DNA of 64,000 nt from an uncultured Flavobacteriaceae bacterium (GCA_947503005.1 CANNCA010000003.1:186001-250000); one strand, 5' to 3'. Shown: positions 50,801 through 59,567, counted from the stretch's first letter. Notes: a model not told the origin generated them from the letters alone. Translations and numbers: made by a program.

Positions 50801-51581
50801 CAAGAAAAGGTAGCGGTCCTATTTTACTTTTAGGATAGAGATGCTGTTCGAATTTATATTGTCCGCCATGCGGGCCATAGCTGAACATCGGGTGGTGAAG
50901 TGCTATGATGGTGGTTTTATCTTCATTTTTCTTGATTTCACTTTCCAATTCTTCCAAAAACTTATCACGATCCTTAATCTCACACTTATCATTAATATCT
51001 GGCCGCTTGTTCCAATTTGTAAGATACCATTCTGTATCTATTGCGATAACCACCAAACTATCATTGATATCAAGAGTTTTGATAGGGCAACCATCTTCTG
51101 GATAGAAAACTTCTTTACTATCTAATTTCTTTTGAATATACTTTTGTTCTCGTTCTAATCCCTCCAACCCTTCAGTGTACCAGTCGTGGTTTCCGGGAAT
51201 GAAAAACGGTTTACCCTTGAAATTTTCGAGCGTTTTTAACTGGGCATCTAAATGATTCTTGGCAACAAGATAAGCGTTTGTCGAATCCTTCGGATTTGGT
51301 AAACCCGCAGGATAAATATTGTCTCCCAGAAAAATTGCAGTAGAATTTTCGTCCGCCCGGTTCAATCTACTCTTGAATATTTTTAGAGCGGGGTTCATTC
51401 CCCCTATAGGAGATAATCCAGCATCACCGATTAAATAAAAAGTATGCGATACCACTTTGGTGGTTGGCACATCAGTATCGGTATTGGGTTCTAAATATTT
51501 GGTGTTGTAAGTAGCACATCCTGTAAGTACCAAGAATATGGCAATTAAGGCAAAATGTTTAGTGATAGCAATACGGTTCAT
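47856..51581 (-). CDS. Mosaic outer membrane protein: lipoprotein signal, calcineurin-like metallophosphoesterase, cryptic kinase-like region, RTX-like segment, C-terminal BamA/surface-antigen-like beta-barrel
   Basis: Lipobox VLTGC; MPE motifs YLIGDAGL, FLGDNIYPAG, PGNHDWY, ALHHPMFS, ASGHEHTLQ; DMVLGDWDRHVDQWRW...PRDRDQVFS; GGQNNDIYDIGEGSNTFIYD; barrel ending GGFFLNAADIISLRVALFNSADGPRFAFGFGFGF. Confidence 0.9.
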   Translation of the reverse strand: MNRIAITKHFALIAIFLVLTGCATYNTKYLEPNTDTDVPTTKVVSHTFYLIGDAGLSPIGGMNPALKIFKSRLNRADENSTAIFLGDNIYPAGLPNPKDSTNAYLVAKNHLDAQLKTLENFKGKPFFIPGNHDWYTEGLEGLEREQKYIQKKLDSKEVFYPEDGCPIKTLDINDSLVVIAIDTEWYLTNWNKRPDINDKCEIKDRDKFLEELESEIKKNEDKTTIIALHHPMFSYGPHGGQYKFEQHLYPKSKIGPLPFLGTFVNVLRRTTGASIADLQNKRYTELRNRLVTLAQYSDRVILASGHEHTLQYIVENNTPQIVSGSGAKKGATRLLNGSKFSTGHMGYATLEVYTDGSSRVRFYGVDENEGEEFLYTTEVLPPARSVDEQRYPDNFASEAKASIYSKEEIEKSKFFKTLWGERYRKYYGTEVTAPTVNLDTLFGGLTPVRKGGGHQSKSLRLRHKDGREFVMRALRKVSELYLQAMVFQDQYLIDDLEDSYLQEFLLDFYTGSHPYAPFVVGKLSDAVGIYHTNPVLYYVPKQPALEDFNIDFGNELYMIEEHAGDGHGNLPSYGYSDELKGTDDMLDNLRDDEKYEVDSELYLRARLFDMVLGDWDRHVDQWRWAEFKKKGKKKITYKPVPRDRDQVFSNMGDGLFMNLATRIIPGLRLMEGYKEKIRSVEGFNSSPKTYVLDVALLNEMQQEKWEEQAKFIQKNLTSKVIDDAFESFPAEVRDQTVEDIKKIFLSRIQDIGKTAKEYFEIINKYAVVTGTDKDDKFEIEYLDGKVEISGYRIKDGEKGKRFYHNTFFDTVTKEVWVYGLDDDDEFIVKGKNETRIKVRIVGGQNNDIYDIGEGSNTFIYDYKSKKNTFKDVSKAKVRLTDNYDVNTYRPLKFRSSTNQVIPTIGFNPDDGLRIGIGNTYIFNGFRQNPFTQKHHLAASYYFATSGFDVAYQGEFANITNKANLEVDVHFTSPNFAINFFGLGNNSVNLDDELELDYNRVRFSTINFSPYLVWRGPLGSKFRTGITYESIEVEETENRFINTFYQQNNEETQKSFVGVDAEYSYENADNIAFPTMGMSTSLRVGYKSETTNGESRFGYIIPAISFDYKLVPSGKLVLATKWKAHFNMGDGYEFYQGASIGGVDGLRGFRNQRFTGKKSFYQNTDLRYSLGKGKTGILPTTFGLYGGFDYGRVWLPIEQSKRWHTSYGGGFFLNAADIISLRVALFNSADGPRFAFGFGFGF

Positions 51582-51594
51582 TATTTATATTTCG

Positions 51595-51615
51595 TATTTT
51601 GGAATATTCAAAATA
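51595..51615. promoter_or_regulatory. Inverted repeat TATTTTG-N7-CAAAATA in the 40-bp gap between divergent start codons
   Basis: Read directly: TATTTTGGAATATTCAAAATA. Regulatory role inferred. Confidence 0.4.
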
Positions 51616-51621
51616 GTACAC

Positions 51622-52824
51622 ATGTCAGATATTATTTCAAGAACCGAAGAATTCGTTACTCAACTACTTACCAACGAACTTGATAGCAATTATTTATATC
51701 ATAATCTGAGGCATACCCAAAGAGTGGTTAAAAGTACAAAAGAATTGCTTGACCATTTTGACTTGAAAGCTAAAGAAAATGAAGCAATACATCTGGCCGC
51801 TTGGCTTCATGACACAGGTTATACTAAAGGAAATAATGAGCATGAAGCTGAAAGTTGTGAAATTGCCAAAGTATTTCTTAAAAGTCAAGACTATGACGAT
51901 GCTGGTATTGACCGAATTTGCTCCTTGATCATGGCGACTAAACGGCATCATGAGCCGCAAGATTTAAGTGAGGAAATTATCCGAGATGCAGATGCGTCGC
52001 ACTTGGGCCAGTCAAGTTATTTGGATACTTCCGAAATGTTGAGAGAAGAACTTTCGCTTTTAGGCGTTGCAGATTATACCCCCAAGAAATGGAGAAACGC
52101 GAACATCAAAATGTTTCAGACCGAGCACCGGTTTTATACTGATTATGCAAAAGAAAATTGGCAGGAAGGCAAAGACAAAAATCTGAAGAAACTCGTAAAA
52201 AATAGAAAAAAACGAATTAAGACGTTTAAAAAAGAAGAACTAAAAGTAAAACTAAAAAACCAAAGCCCGGAACGGGGAATACAGACCATGTATCGTGTTA
52301 CGATGCGTAACCATTTGAAGTTAAGTGATATAGCTGACACTAAAGCAAATATCTTACTCTCGGTCAATGCAATTATCATATCGTTATTACTTACGAACCT
52401 TATACCAAAGCTCGACAATCCAAGTAATGACTATTTAATCTATCCTACAGGAATTTTCGTAATGTTCAGTGTTGTCTCAATGATTATGTCGGTACTAGCT
52501 ACAAGGCCAAACGTTACCCGCGGAGAGTTTAACAAAGAGGATGTGAAAAATAGAAAAGTGAACCTTTTGTTTTTCGGTAATTTCCACAAAATGAAATTGG
52601 CCGATTATGAATGGGCCATCGGAGAAATGATCAAAGATCAAACGTATTTATACAGCAATCTGACCAAAGATTTATATTTCTTAGGTGTTGTCTTAAATAC
52701 GAAATATAAGTTATTACGCTGGACCTACACTATTTTTATGATAGGTATGATTCTATCAGTCATAGCATTTTTCGTAGCCTTGAAATTTTATGGACCGGAA
52801 AGGATGCTTCAATTACCTACTTAA
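51622..52824 (+). CDS. HD-domain phosphohydrolase fused to Pycsar-effector-type TM domain (PycTM/DUF5706-like)
   Basis: HD motifs YHNLRHTQRVV, AAWLHDTGY, IRDADASHLGQ; C-terminal YRVTMRNHLKLSDIADTKANILLSVNAIIISLLL...SVVSMIMSVLATRPNV...LLFFGNFHKM...YLYSNLTKDLYFLGVVLNTKYKLLRWTYTIFMIG. ATG 51622 preferred to 51538. Confidence 0.88.
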   Translation: MSDIISRTEEFVTQLLTNELDSNYLYHNLRHTQRVVKSTKELLDHFDLKAKENEAIHLAAWLHDTGYTKGNNEHEAESCEIAKVFLKSQDYDDAGIDRICSLIMATKRHHEPQDLSEEIIRDADASHLGQSSYLDTSEMLREELSLLGVADYTPKKWRNANIKMFQTEHRFYTDYAKENWQEGKDKNLKKLVKNRKKRIKTFKKEELKVKLKNQSPERGIQTMYRVTMRNHLKLSDIADTKANILLSVNAIIISLLLTNLIPKLDNPSNDYLIYPTGIFVMFSVVSMIMSVLATRPNVTRGEFNKEDVKNRKVNLLFFGNFHKMKLADYEWAIGEMIKDQTYLYSNLTKDLYFLGVVLNTKYKLLRWTYTIFMIGMILSVIAFFVALKFYGPERMLQLPT

Positions 52825-55199
52825 GATTTCAGTTCTTCCATCAAATCTTCATAGGTATAGGTTCGCTCAGAAGCCTTGTCCTTTTTGTAAAGGATTTCTG
52901 CCCTTATAGCCTTTAGACCTGCTACGCCTTGAAGACCTTCCAATTCTACGATTTCGACTTTTCCAGTAAAATAGCCTTTCGATTTTAAAAATCTGATGTA
53001 TCGTAGGTATTCCAATTCGTCACTTTTTTGACTATAGACAATGACCATCTTACCTGTTTGGGTTAAACGTTCACTTGTACCTTTTATAAACGATTTGTCG
53101 ATTCTTTTTTTGATGATTTCGTAACGTGCATTATAGGTACCGTCAACATCAAATCGTTTTTCATCCATTCTGAAGCGTATGGACAACGATGAATTGTATA
53201 CCAAAATCAAAGATGCCACATCAAGTGGAACCGGCAGCTCCTGCTTTAATCGGTAATGCTTATTCTCCATTTCACACATGACCTGTAATTGCCACAATCG
53301 TAAATTGTTCAAATAAATCGGACTGAAATCGCGATCTCTGGTAATCGCATCCCCGATGTACATGTTGTGTTCAATACCATCGGTTTTATACCGTTCGAAA
53401 TAGTGAGGAAACATTTCTTGGGCCTCATCTTGTCGCTTATCAATAAGTTGCGCTAATTTCTTATTAATGGTCATTACACTGACATCATAATTCTTCCGAT
53501 GGTCATAATATGAATGTGTATTCTCGTCAATATTGACCTCGTATTTTAGAATGGCGACTTCGAGTTCCGTATTTTCTTTTTTCAGGTGCTCAAAAACGGG
53601 ATTGATCTCATCCAACACAAAATTATAAATGGACTGCTCACTGTTGGTATGAAGCGTTCCCTTAATTTCATCTAAGTGATTATTGACCCTAAATACCAGT
53701 TCCTCGTAAATAGGAAGCTTTGTTTTCTGCCTTGCAAGTGTCAATATTTTTTCGATATCACTCAATTGAATCATCAAATCTCTTTGAATGGAGATGTTCC
53801 GCGCATTTGAAGAATCTTTGATATCGATTTGTCCGTAAAGTGGACTAACATTTTCAAATACAATTTCGTTGAAAGAAGGTTGTTCCTCTCCGTAGAGACT
53901 AACTTGAATAAAATTCCGGGCCTCTTCTTGAAACTTCCAATAGACCGATGAATGCACTGAAGTACATTCATTTTGGATGATGGCATCAATAAAGTTAGCC
54001 TCTTCAGCCTTAGACCTCAACACTGATGTAACAATATAAGGCATGATATCTTCAAGCTTAGTCGCCACTACACTGTTCAACTCACTCTTATTGGGAGATC
54101 CAATCTCTAATACGCCAAGTAATTCACCATTGTCCGCAATAGGTGCGAAGATCGCACTTTGGTAGCCTGCTAATTCCAGATTTTTATAGGGTTGAATACC
54201 ATTTGAAAGTTCATAATACTTTTTTACATCCGATACGGCGAAAAACTTTTTGTCTTCAATTAATGCTTTATAAGAACTAGGACACAAAGCTTCATCACAT
54301 GATACATGGTCTTTTTCGCCAAGGATAACACTTTCAATACCGCTCCCATGAACACATTCGAATTGACCCTGTAAATCATTAAAGGCCACAAAACCTACAG
54401 AAATGTCTTTTAATCTGAAAAACGAACGAAAAGTTTCCTGTAAATTATTCATGAACGTATCGCCCTCCTTTTCTTTCTCATTGGAAATTAAGGCCGATTT
54501 TATCTCCGAAATCGAATGTTCTGCCGTTACATCAAACATATTTGAGATTACAAAACCTTTTGAAACAAAGCTACTAGGTGGAATTTTCTCTTTCCAAAGT
54601 TCTAAATTATCATAATTTTCTAGCAGTTCATCCACATCATCTTGCGTTAACTCCTTAGCTTTATCCGTTGGAAATAGCTCTAAGAAATCAGCATTGTACA
54701 AAATGCGATAATGATGCATAACCCCTTGAGCATCTGGAATGTCGTAAAAGTACGGTCTGGAGAAATCTAATTTGAAACCATAATAAAAGTTGAGCACCAC
54801 AACAGCTGCCATGATATAGTTCACCTCTTCCTCTTGATTTCTAATCTTAGGCTCAAAATCGGGACCAGCCTCCGTTAAAATTTTTTGGAATCTTTTTGAA
54901 GCACTAAATATCGTGTTATCGTAGGGTAAAGACGCCACCTTGATTTCATTGGAGCCCAACAAATCTGAAAAGGCATCTTCAAGAATAATATCTATAACAG
55001 CTTTGTGCTTCTGCAATAGCGTCAAGTCGGTAAACCCATCGCGCAACTCCGGATAAGGTGCTTGTGCAGCCAATACACGCTTCGCTTTAGCCGCAAGGAA
55101 AGCATCATCACTTTTTGCCAAATCATCATAATAGTCCAACAGTTTGTTGAAACTGATTAAGCGTTGAATAGGCATGTTTTCAAAGTTGGTCAATGACAT
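52821..55199 (-). CDS. Large GAF-domain-containing protein
   Basis: 792 aa; central GAF-like region (SVGFVAFNDLQGQFECVHGSG...YQSAIFAPIADNGELLGVLEIGSPNKSELN). Other regions not assigned. Confidence 0.75.
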   Translation of the reverse strand: MSLTNFENMPIQRLISFNKLLDYYDDLAKSDDAFLAAKAKRVLAAQAPYPELRDGFTDLTLLQKHKAVIDIILEDAFSDLLGSNEIKVASLPYDNTIFSASKRFQKILTEAGPDFEPKIRNQEEEVNYIMAAVVVLNFYYGFKLDFSRPYFYDIPDAQGVMHHYRILYNADFLELFPTDKAKELTQDDVDELLENYDNLELWKEKIPPSSFVSKGFVISNMFDVTAEHSISEIKSALISNEKEKEGDTFMNNLQETFRSFFRLKDISVGFVAFNDLQGQFECVHGSGIESVILGEKDHVSCDEALCPSSYKALIEDKKFFAVSDVKKYYELSNGIQPYKNLELAGYQSAIFAPIADNGELLGVLEIGSPNKSELNSVVATKLEDIMPYIVTSVLRSKAEEANFIDAIIQNECTSVHSSVYWKFQEEARNFIQVSLYGEEQPSFNEIVFENVSPLYGQIDIKDSSNARNISIQRDLMIQLSDIEKILTLARQKTKLPIYEELVFRVNNHLDEIKGTLHTNSEQSIYNFVLDEINPVFEHLKKENTELEVAILKYEVNIDENTHSYYDHRKNYDVSVMTINKKLAQLIDKRQDEAQEMFPHYFERYKTDGIEHNMYIGDAITRDRDFSPIYLNNLRLWQLQVMCEMENKHYRLKQELPVPLDVASLILVYNSSLSIRFRMDEKRFDVDGTYNARYEIIKKRIDKSFIKGTSERLTQTGKMVIVYSQKSDELEYLRYIRFLKSKGYFTGKVEIVELEGLQGVAGLKAIRAEILYKKDKASERTYTYEDLMEELKS

Positions 55200-55324
55200 A
55201 GTACCATTTAGTCGACTATTAAATACTAAAGTTACAAAATATGGGTAGAAATTTTGTTAAAAGTAATCCTTGGTGAATCTGCACATTCTTCCAAGTTTCT
55301 CCGATATTTATATAAATTTGAACG

Positions 55325-56227
55325 ATGTCATCAAGATTTAGATTATCACGTGCGTATAAGAATGCCAAATCGGTATCTTTTGATGATACTTCAAAGTTCA
55401 TTTTGTTCAGCGATTGTCACCGAGGAGACAACAGTTTCGCCGATGATTTCGCCAACAATCGAAATATCTATTTCCATGCGCTAAAACACTATTATAACGA
55501 GGGCTTTAGTTATTTTGAGTTAGGCGATGGTGATGAACTTTGGGAAAATATAAACTTCAACTCAATATTCGAAGCTCATAAAAATGTGTTCAAACTGCTA
55601 AAACAATTTCATATTGAAAAGCGGCTTCATATGATTTGGGGCAACCATGACATGGTCTATAAAGATTCTAACTATGTCAAAAAACATCTTTGGAGTTATT
55701 TTGAACCCATCGATGAATGTGAGAAGGCACTTTTCGAAGGAATTACCTACGAGGAAGCCATTGTTTTAAAACATACTAAAACTCAACAAGAATTATTCCT
55801 TACCCATGGTCATCAAGCGGATTGGTGGAATTATACCTTTTGGCGATGGGGCCGATTTTTAGTTCGGGTACTGTGGAAACCTTTACAAGTTTGGGGTATT
55901 GCCGATCCCACAAGTCCGGCAAGAAATTATACCGAACTCCGCAAAATAGAAAGACGTCTAAAAAAATGGATATTACAGAATGACCTTTTAATTACTGTTG
56001 TCGGTCACACACACAGGCCCCGATTTCCGGAGCCTGGAGACATTCCGTTATTTAATGACGGAAGTTGTGTTCATCCACGAAGTATTACGGGTATTGAAAT
56101 TGAAAACGGTGCGATTTCTTTAATCAAATGGCAAATCTCAACAACCGAAGGGGGTACTTTGCAGGTCGTGCGGGTTTTGTTAGAAGGGCCGCAAAAACTT
56201 ATCGATTATCAAAAGGCATCAGAATAG
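55325..56227 (+). CDS. Metallophosphoesterase (calcineurin-like / UDP-diacylglucosamine pyrophosphatase-like)
   Basis: FILFSDCHRGDN, FELGDGDELWE, IWGNHDMVY, LTHGHQADWW, VVGHTHRPRF. Confidence 0.88.
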   Translation: MSSRFRLSRAYKNAKSVSFDDTSKFILFSDCHRGDNSFADDFANNRNIYFHALKHYYNEGFSYFELGDGDELWENINFNSIFEAHKNVFKLLKQFHIEKRLHMIWGNHDMVYKDSNYVKKHLWSYFEPIDECEKALFEGITYEEAIVLKHTKTQQELFLTHGHQADWWNYTFWRWGRFLVRVLWKPLQVWGIADPTSPARNYTELRKIERRLKKWILQNDLLITVVGHTHRPRFPEPGDIPLFNDGSCVHPRSITGIEIENGAISLIKWQISTTEGGTLQVVRVLLEGPQKLIDYQKASE

Positions 56228-56236
56228 CTCACTACA

Positions 56237-56959
56237 CTATTTCAATACAAAATTAATGGGTATGCTATAAGGCACCGTCACGTTCCTTCCTCTTTGCTTA
56301 CCAGGTGTCATTCTAGGTAAAGCTGCGATAATTCGAGCTGCTTCCTTCTCTAAATTAGAATCGGGCCCACGCATTCTTATATCTGAAATATTACCTTCTC
56401 TATTTATTTTAAATTGGACATGAACCCGGCCTTGAATTCCAAGTTCTAGAGCGGTATCAGGATATCTAAAGTGTTTTTTTACATGCTCTTGCATCTTTTG
56501 TGAAAAACAAGCTCTCTTTTCGTCATTGGTTGTCAACTTTTCACACCCAGGAAAAATAGGTACATTCTCAATCACGGCAAATGGGACCGACACTTCCTCC
56601 TCCTCTTCACCCACTTCGACATCGTCTACATCTATTGCGGTATCAATGACCGTTTCTTGATTCATTTCAGAACTTTCGATTATCGTTTCCTCAATCTCCG
56701 CTTCGTCCTCAACAATTTCGATTAGTTCAGGCGCTGAAGGTGGCGGCGGTGGTGGTGGAGCCTTTATCATCTCGGTCATTGGCACATCTTCTTTGAGATC
56801 ATCTTCAAGTTCTATTAATTGAACTATTTCTTCGTTCACATCGAACGATTTATATTCCAACGCTCTCCATGTAACCAAGAGAACAAGGACTAGGCCTATT
56901 TGAAAAAAAAGGCCAGTGCTACGATTTAAATCCGCTTTTGGGTTTTTCTTTACTTGCAT
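56237..56959 (-). CDS. TonB-type energy transducer
   Basis: N-terminal TM, PPPPPPPSAPELIEIVEDEAEIEE linker, C-terminal FRYPDTALELGIQGRVHVQFKINREGNISDIRMRGPDSNLEKEAARIIAALPRMTPGKQRGRNVTVPYSIPINFVLK. Confidence 0.93.
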   Translation of the reverse strand: MQVKKNPKADLNRSTGLFFQIGLVLVLLVTWRALEYKSFDVNEEIVQLIELEDDLKEDVPMTEMIKAPPPPPPPSAPELIEIVEDEAEIEETIIESSEMNQETVIDTAIDVDDVEVGEEEEEVSVPFAVIENVPIFPGCEKLTTNDEKRACFSQKMQEHVKKHFRYPDTALELGIQGRVHVQFKINREGNISDIRMRGPDSNLEKEAARIIAALPRMTPGKQRGRNVTVPYSIPINFVLK

Positions 56960-57254
56960 GGCTTTACATTTTAGTTACCTAAATGTAGATTAGATACCAA
57001 CTAATTCATATGACATTTATCAGGTTTTGAATTATAAGAATTTGAAAATTTAACAATGTAGAAAATGATTTTGTTTAAGGTAATTCGTATTGAGCTGCTA
57101 TAAATCCCGTTGAAATAGAATACCATTTGCAATAGACCAAAAGTGGCCGATTTGTATCCTTATGTCTATTTGATCTCGGAAATAGAACATACCCCTTGAG
57201 TCTCGTCTATTAAATAGCACGAAAAAGGCTTATTTAGTCACTTATTTTGAACCC

Positions 57255-58877
57255 TTATGACACCAGAGACATACTTTCATCAGGATTCATAAGCAACGCT
57301 TGATCAAAATCGATACCCTCTATTGGTTTCAACATTTCTAATTCATGGTCCCAGTCGATACGTCTTCCCAATTTATATGACAATCCTGCCATATGTGAAG
57401 CAATCGCCTCTTCGAAGCCTTCTTTGATACCACAACTTACTTTTCCACCGTTTTTAGTGGCGCTCAACCATTCACGCATGTGCAAAAAGGTAGAATCTAC
57501 CCTTGCGCCATTGATGTAGGTCCACATGAGTCCTTTATCGGCAAAATACTGAGAAGTTGCCGAGGCAACTGCATCGGGTATGGTAGCACCCGGATTGTAT
57601 TGATATATGGGCACATTGGGATTCATTTTCCCTGCCTCGACCATTTCCTGATATCGAGTAGAGCGGCCGTCTGGCCAGATGGTCAACCGGTTACCTAGCT
57701 CCATGGTACCGTCATGCCCCATAAGAACTGTAGGTCGGCTGAAACCGTTGCCCAAGGTAGCACTATATACGAAGGTCATTCCTTTTTCCTTCCCTTTCTT
57801 TTGGCTACTACCGGTACTATAATTTGGGTACTCCATATTCACTTGCAACACATCGGGTACGTTACGACCATCTTTATGGGTGTAAATACCTCCAGAAGCC
57901 GAAACCGACTCCGGTATACCCATGTTCAATACGCAATTCAGACGGTCGTAGTCATGTGACAGCAAATCTCCGGAAAGCCCTGAACCATAGGCCCACCATT
58001 TGCGCCACCTAAAAAAGTGGTTTTTATTGAATGGTATTTTAGGTGCGGAACCAAGAAACAGATTCCAATCGATAGTTTCAGGACTGGCGTCTGGATGAAT
58101 ATCATACATCCAAGCTCCGTTGTCATCGTTTCTATTGGTATTGGTCTGTATCAATGAAACATGGCCAATAGTTCCTTTTTGAATAATATCTTTTGCGGTT
58201 TGAAAACTTAAGGTTTGCCTGTGTTGGTGACCCACTTGAAAAACGGCTTTTGAATTTCTCGCAGCTTCTCTTAGGCGATAGGTCTCTTCAACGGTATGTG
58301 TCATAGGCTTTTCAACGTAAACGTGAACGTTGTTTTCAAGAGCATCAATGGCCATCGGTGCATGCCAATGATCCGGTGTTGCAATGACCACGGCATCCAC
58401 CTTTCCACTCCGGATCATTTCTTGGTGGGTTTTGTATCGTTCAACTTTGGTTTCTTCGCTTGAAAATGAAGCAATGGCCTTATTGGCCCTATAATCAAAA
58501 ACATCACAAACCCCTACAATTTTCACATTCAGCTTTTCCTGAGCCATGAAATCTTTCAAAGCGGTGTGGTCTTTGCCTTCTGCTTTGGCCTCAGCGGCGG
58601 CGTTTTTCATCTCCTCCTCCCATTCTTTGGTGGCAAAGCCTAATGCACGGCAAAGTTGCTCTCCGCGTATACCAAAACCGATAATGCCAACTTTGACCGG
58701 TTCTCCGCCAATGCCCTTTACGGCTGCTGGCAACGAGGGCTGAATATTCAACTGTTCCAGCAGTGCGGAACGCTCTTTTTTCTTTGCTACGGTATTGGCG
58801 GCTCCGGCCCACCATACAGCGCCTAGCACAGGTATACCACCTAATCCTTTGAGTGCATCTCTTCTTGTCCAAGTCAT
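57255..58877 (-). CDS. Gfo/Idh/MocA family oxidoreductase with Tat-like signal
   Basis: TWTRRDALKGLGGIPVLGAVWWAGA leader; VGIIGFGIRGEQL; VVIATPDHWHAPMAIDALENNVHVYVEKPMTHT. Confidence 0.92.
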   Translation of the reverse strand: MTWTRRDALKGLGGIPVLGAVWWAGAANTVAKKKERSALLEQLNIQPSLPAAVKGIGGEPVKVGIIGFGIRGEQLCRALGFATKEWEEEMKNAAAEAKAEGKDHTALKDFMAQEKLNVKIVGVCDVFDYRANKAIASFSSEETKVERYKTHQEMIRSGKVDAVVIATPDHWHAPMAIDALENNVHVYVEKPMTHTVEETYRLREAARNSKAVFQVGHQHRQTLSFQTAKDIIQKGTIGHVSLIQTNTNRNDDNGAWMYDIHPDASPETIDWNLFLGSAPKIPFNKNHFFRWRKWWAYGSGLSGDLLSHDYDRLNCVLNMGIPESVSASGGIYTHKDGRNVPDVLQVNMEYPNYSTGSSQKKGKEKGMTFVYSATLGNGFSRPTVLMGHDGTMELGNRLTIWPDGRSTRYQEMVEAGKMNPNVPIYQYNPGATIPDAVASATSQYFADKGLMWTYINGARVDSTFLHMREWLSATKNGGKVSCGIKEGFEEAIASHMAGLSYKLGRRIDWDHELEMLKPIEGIDFDQALLMNPDESMSLVS

Positions 58878-59368
58878 GATATTTCGGTTTTAGTCAGTTC
58901 TTTATTTTTATTAAAAAGTCGTTTTAGGCCGAACCGATCGGCAGTAGGCATCTGAAAAAGTATAATACAGCCAATAAGTTCAATCAAGTTCTTATTGACG
59001 AACCAGTAACTACCTTCCACGTTCAATTGAGTGACCCATGGAAAAGCGGGATGCGCTAAATAATAGAGTGCCAACAGGCCAATGCCTACCAAGGCCCCTA
59101 TTCTTTCAAATATTCCCAACAGGAGTGTAATGCCCACAACGATCAGGGCAATCTTATTGCCCCAATCGGCAACACCAATTAAACCATCACCACTCAACCA
59201 TACAAAGAATGATTTAAATGGCCCTTGGGCCGAAGCCAGATAACCGAATGAAGTCCACTCAGGGTTATAGAGTTTGATGACACCTTCATACAAAAAATGC
59301 CATCCTATAAAAAGGCGTAACAGCACTACGGTATCCTTTAGATCCCACTTTGTTCTTGTTTTTTCCAT
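58874..59368 (-). CDS. DoxX family membrane protein
   Basis: LLRLFIGWHFLYEGVIKLYNPEW, hydrophobic helices; 4-bp overlap with the downstream Gfo/Idh CDS. Confidence 0.82.
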   Translation of the reverse strand: MEKTRTKWDLKDTVVLLRLFIGWHFLYEGVIKLYNPEWTSFGYLASAQGPFKSFFVWLSGDGLIGVADWGNKIALIVVGITLLLGIFERIGALVGIGLLALYYLAHPAFPWVTQLNVEGSYWFVNKNLIELIGCIILFQMPTADRFGLKRLFNKNKELTKTEIS

Positions 59369-59567
59369 CTCAATTGGTTTTGGTTATTTTTTTTGTCGAA
59401 CCGACTAAAATCAATAATACCTATGTTTAAAAGTATTATAGAAGGGACTTATAAAGTGTTGAAATTAGTATTGACCAACTGCAATTCCAATGACAATTAT
59501 CAGTTTTGGAAACCCCATTGGAAAGTCTATTAAATTGAAATATCTTTAGAAGCAAAACATATTAACC

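Noticed and set aside
51538-51621. Upstream ATG of the HD-PycTM ORF (28 extra residues)
   Set aside because: The extension overlaps the divergent MPE-barrel start and adds no domain; ATG 51622 gives a standard HD N-terminus. A leader TM cannot be fully excluded.
51622-56227. Calling this a complete Pycsar or CBASS defence system
   Set aside because: No nucleotide cyclase/CD-NTase motif is visible in the window and no mobile-element context is seen; only a PycTM-type domain is supported.
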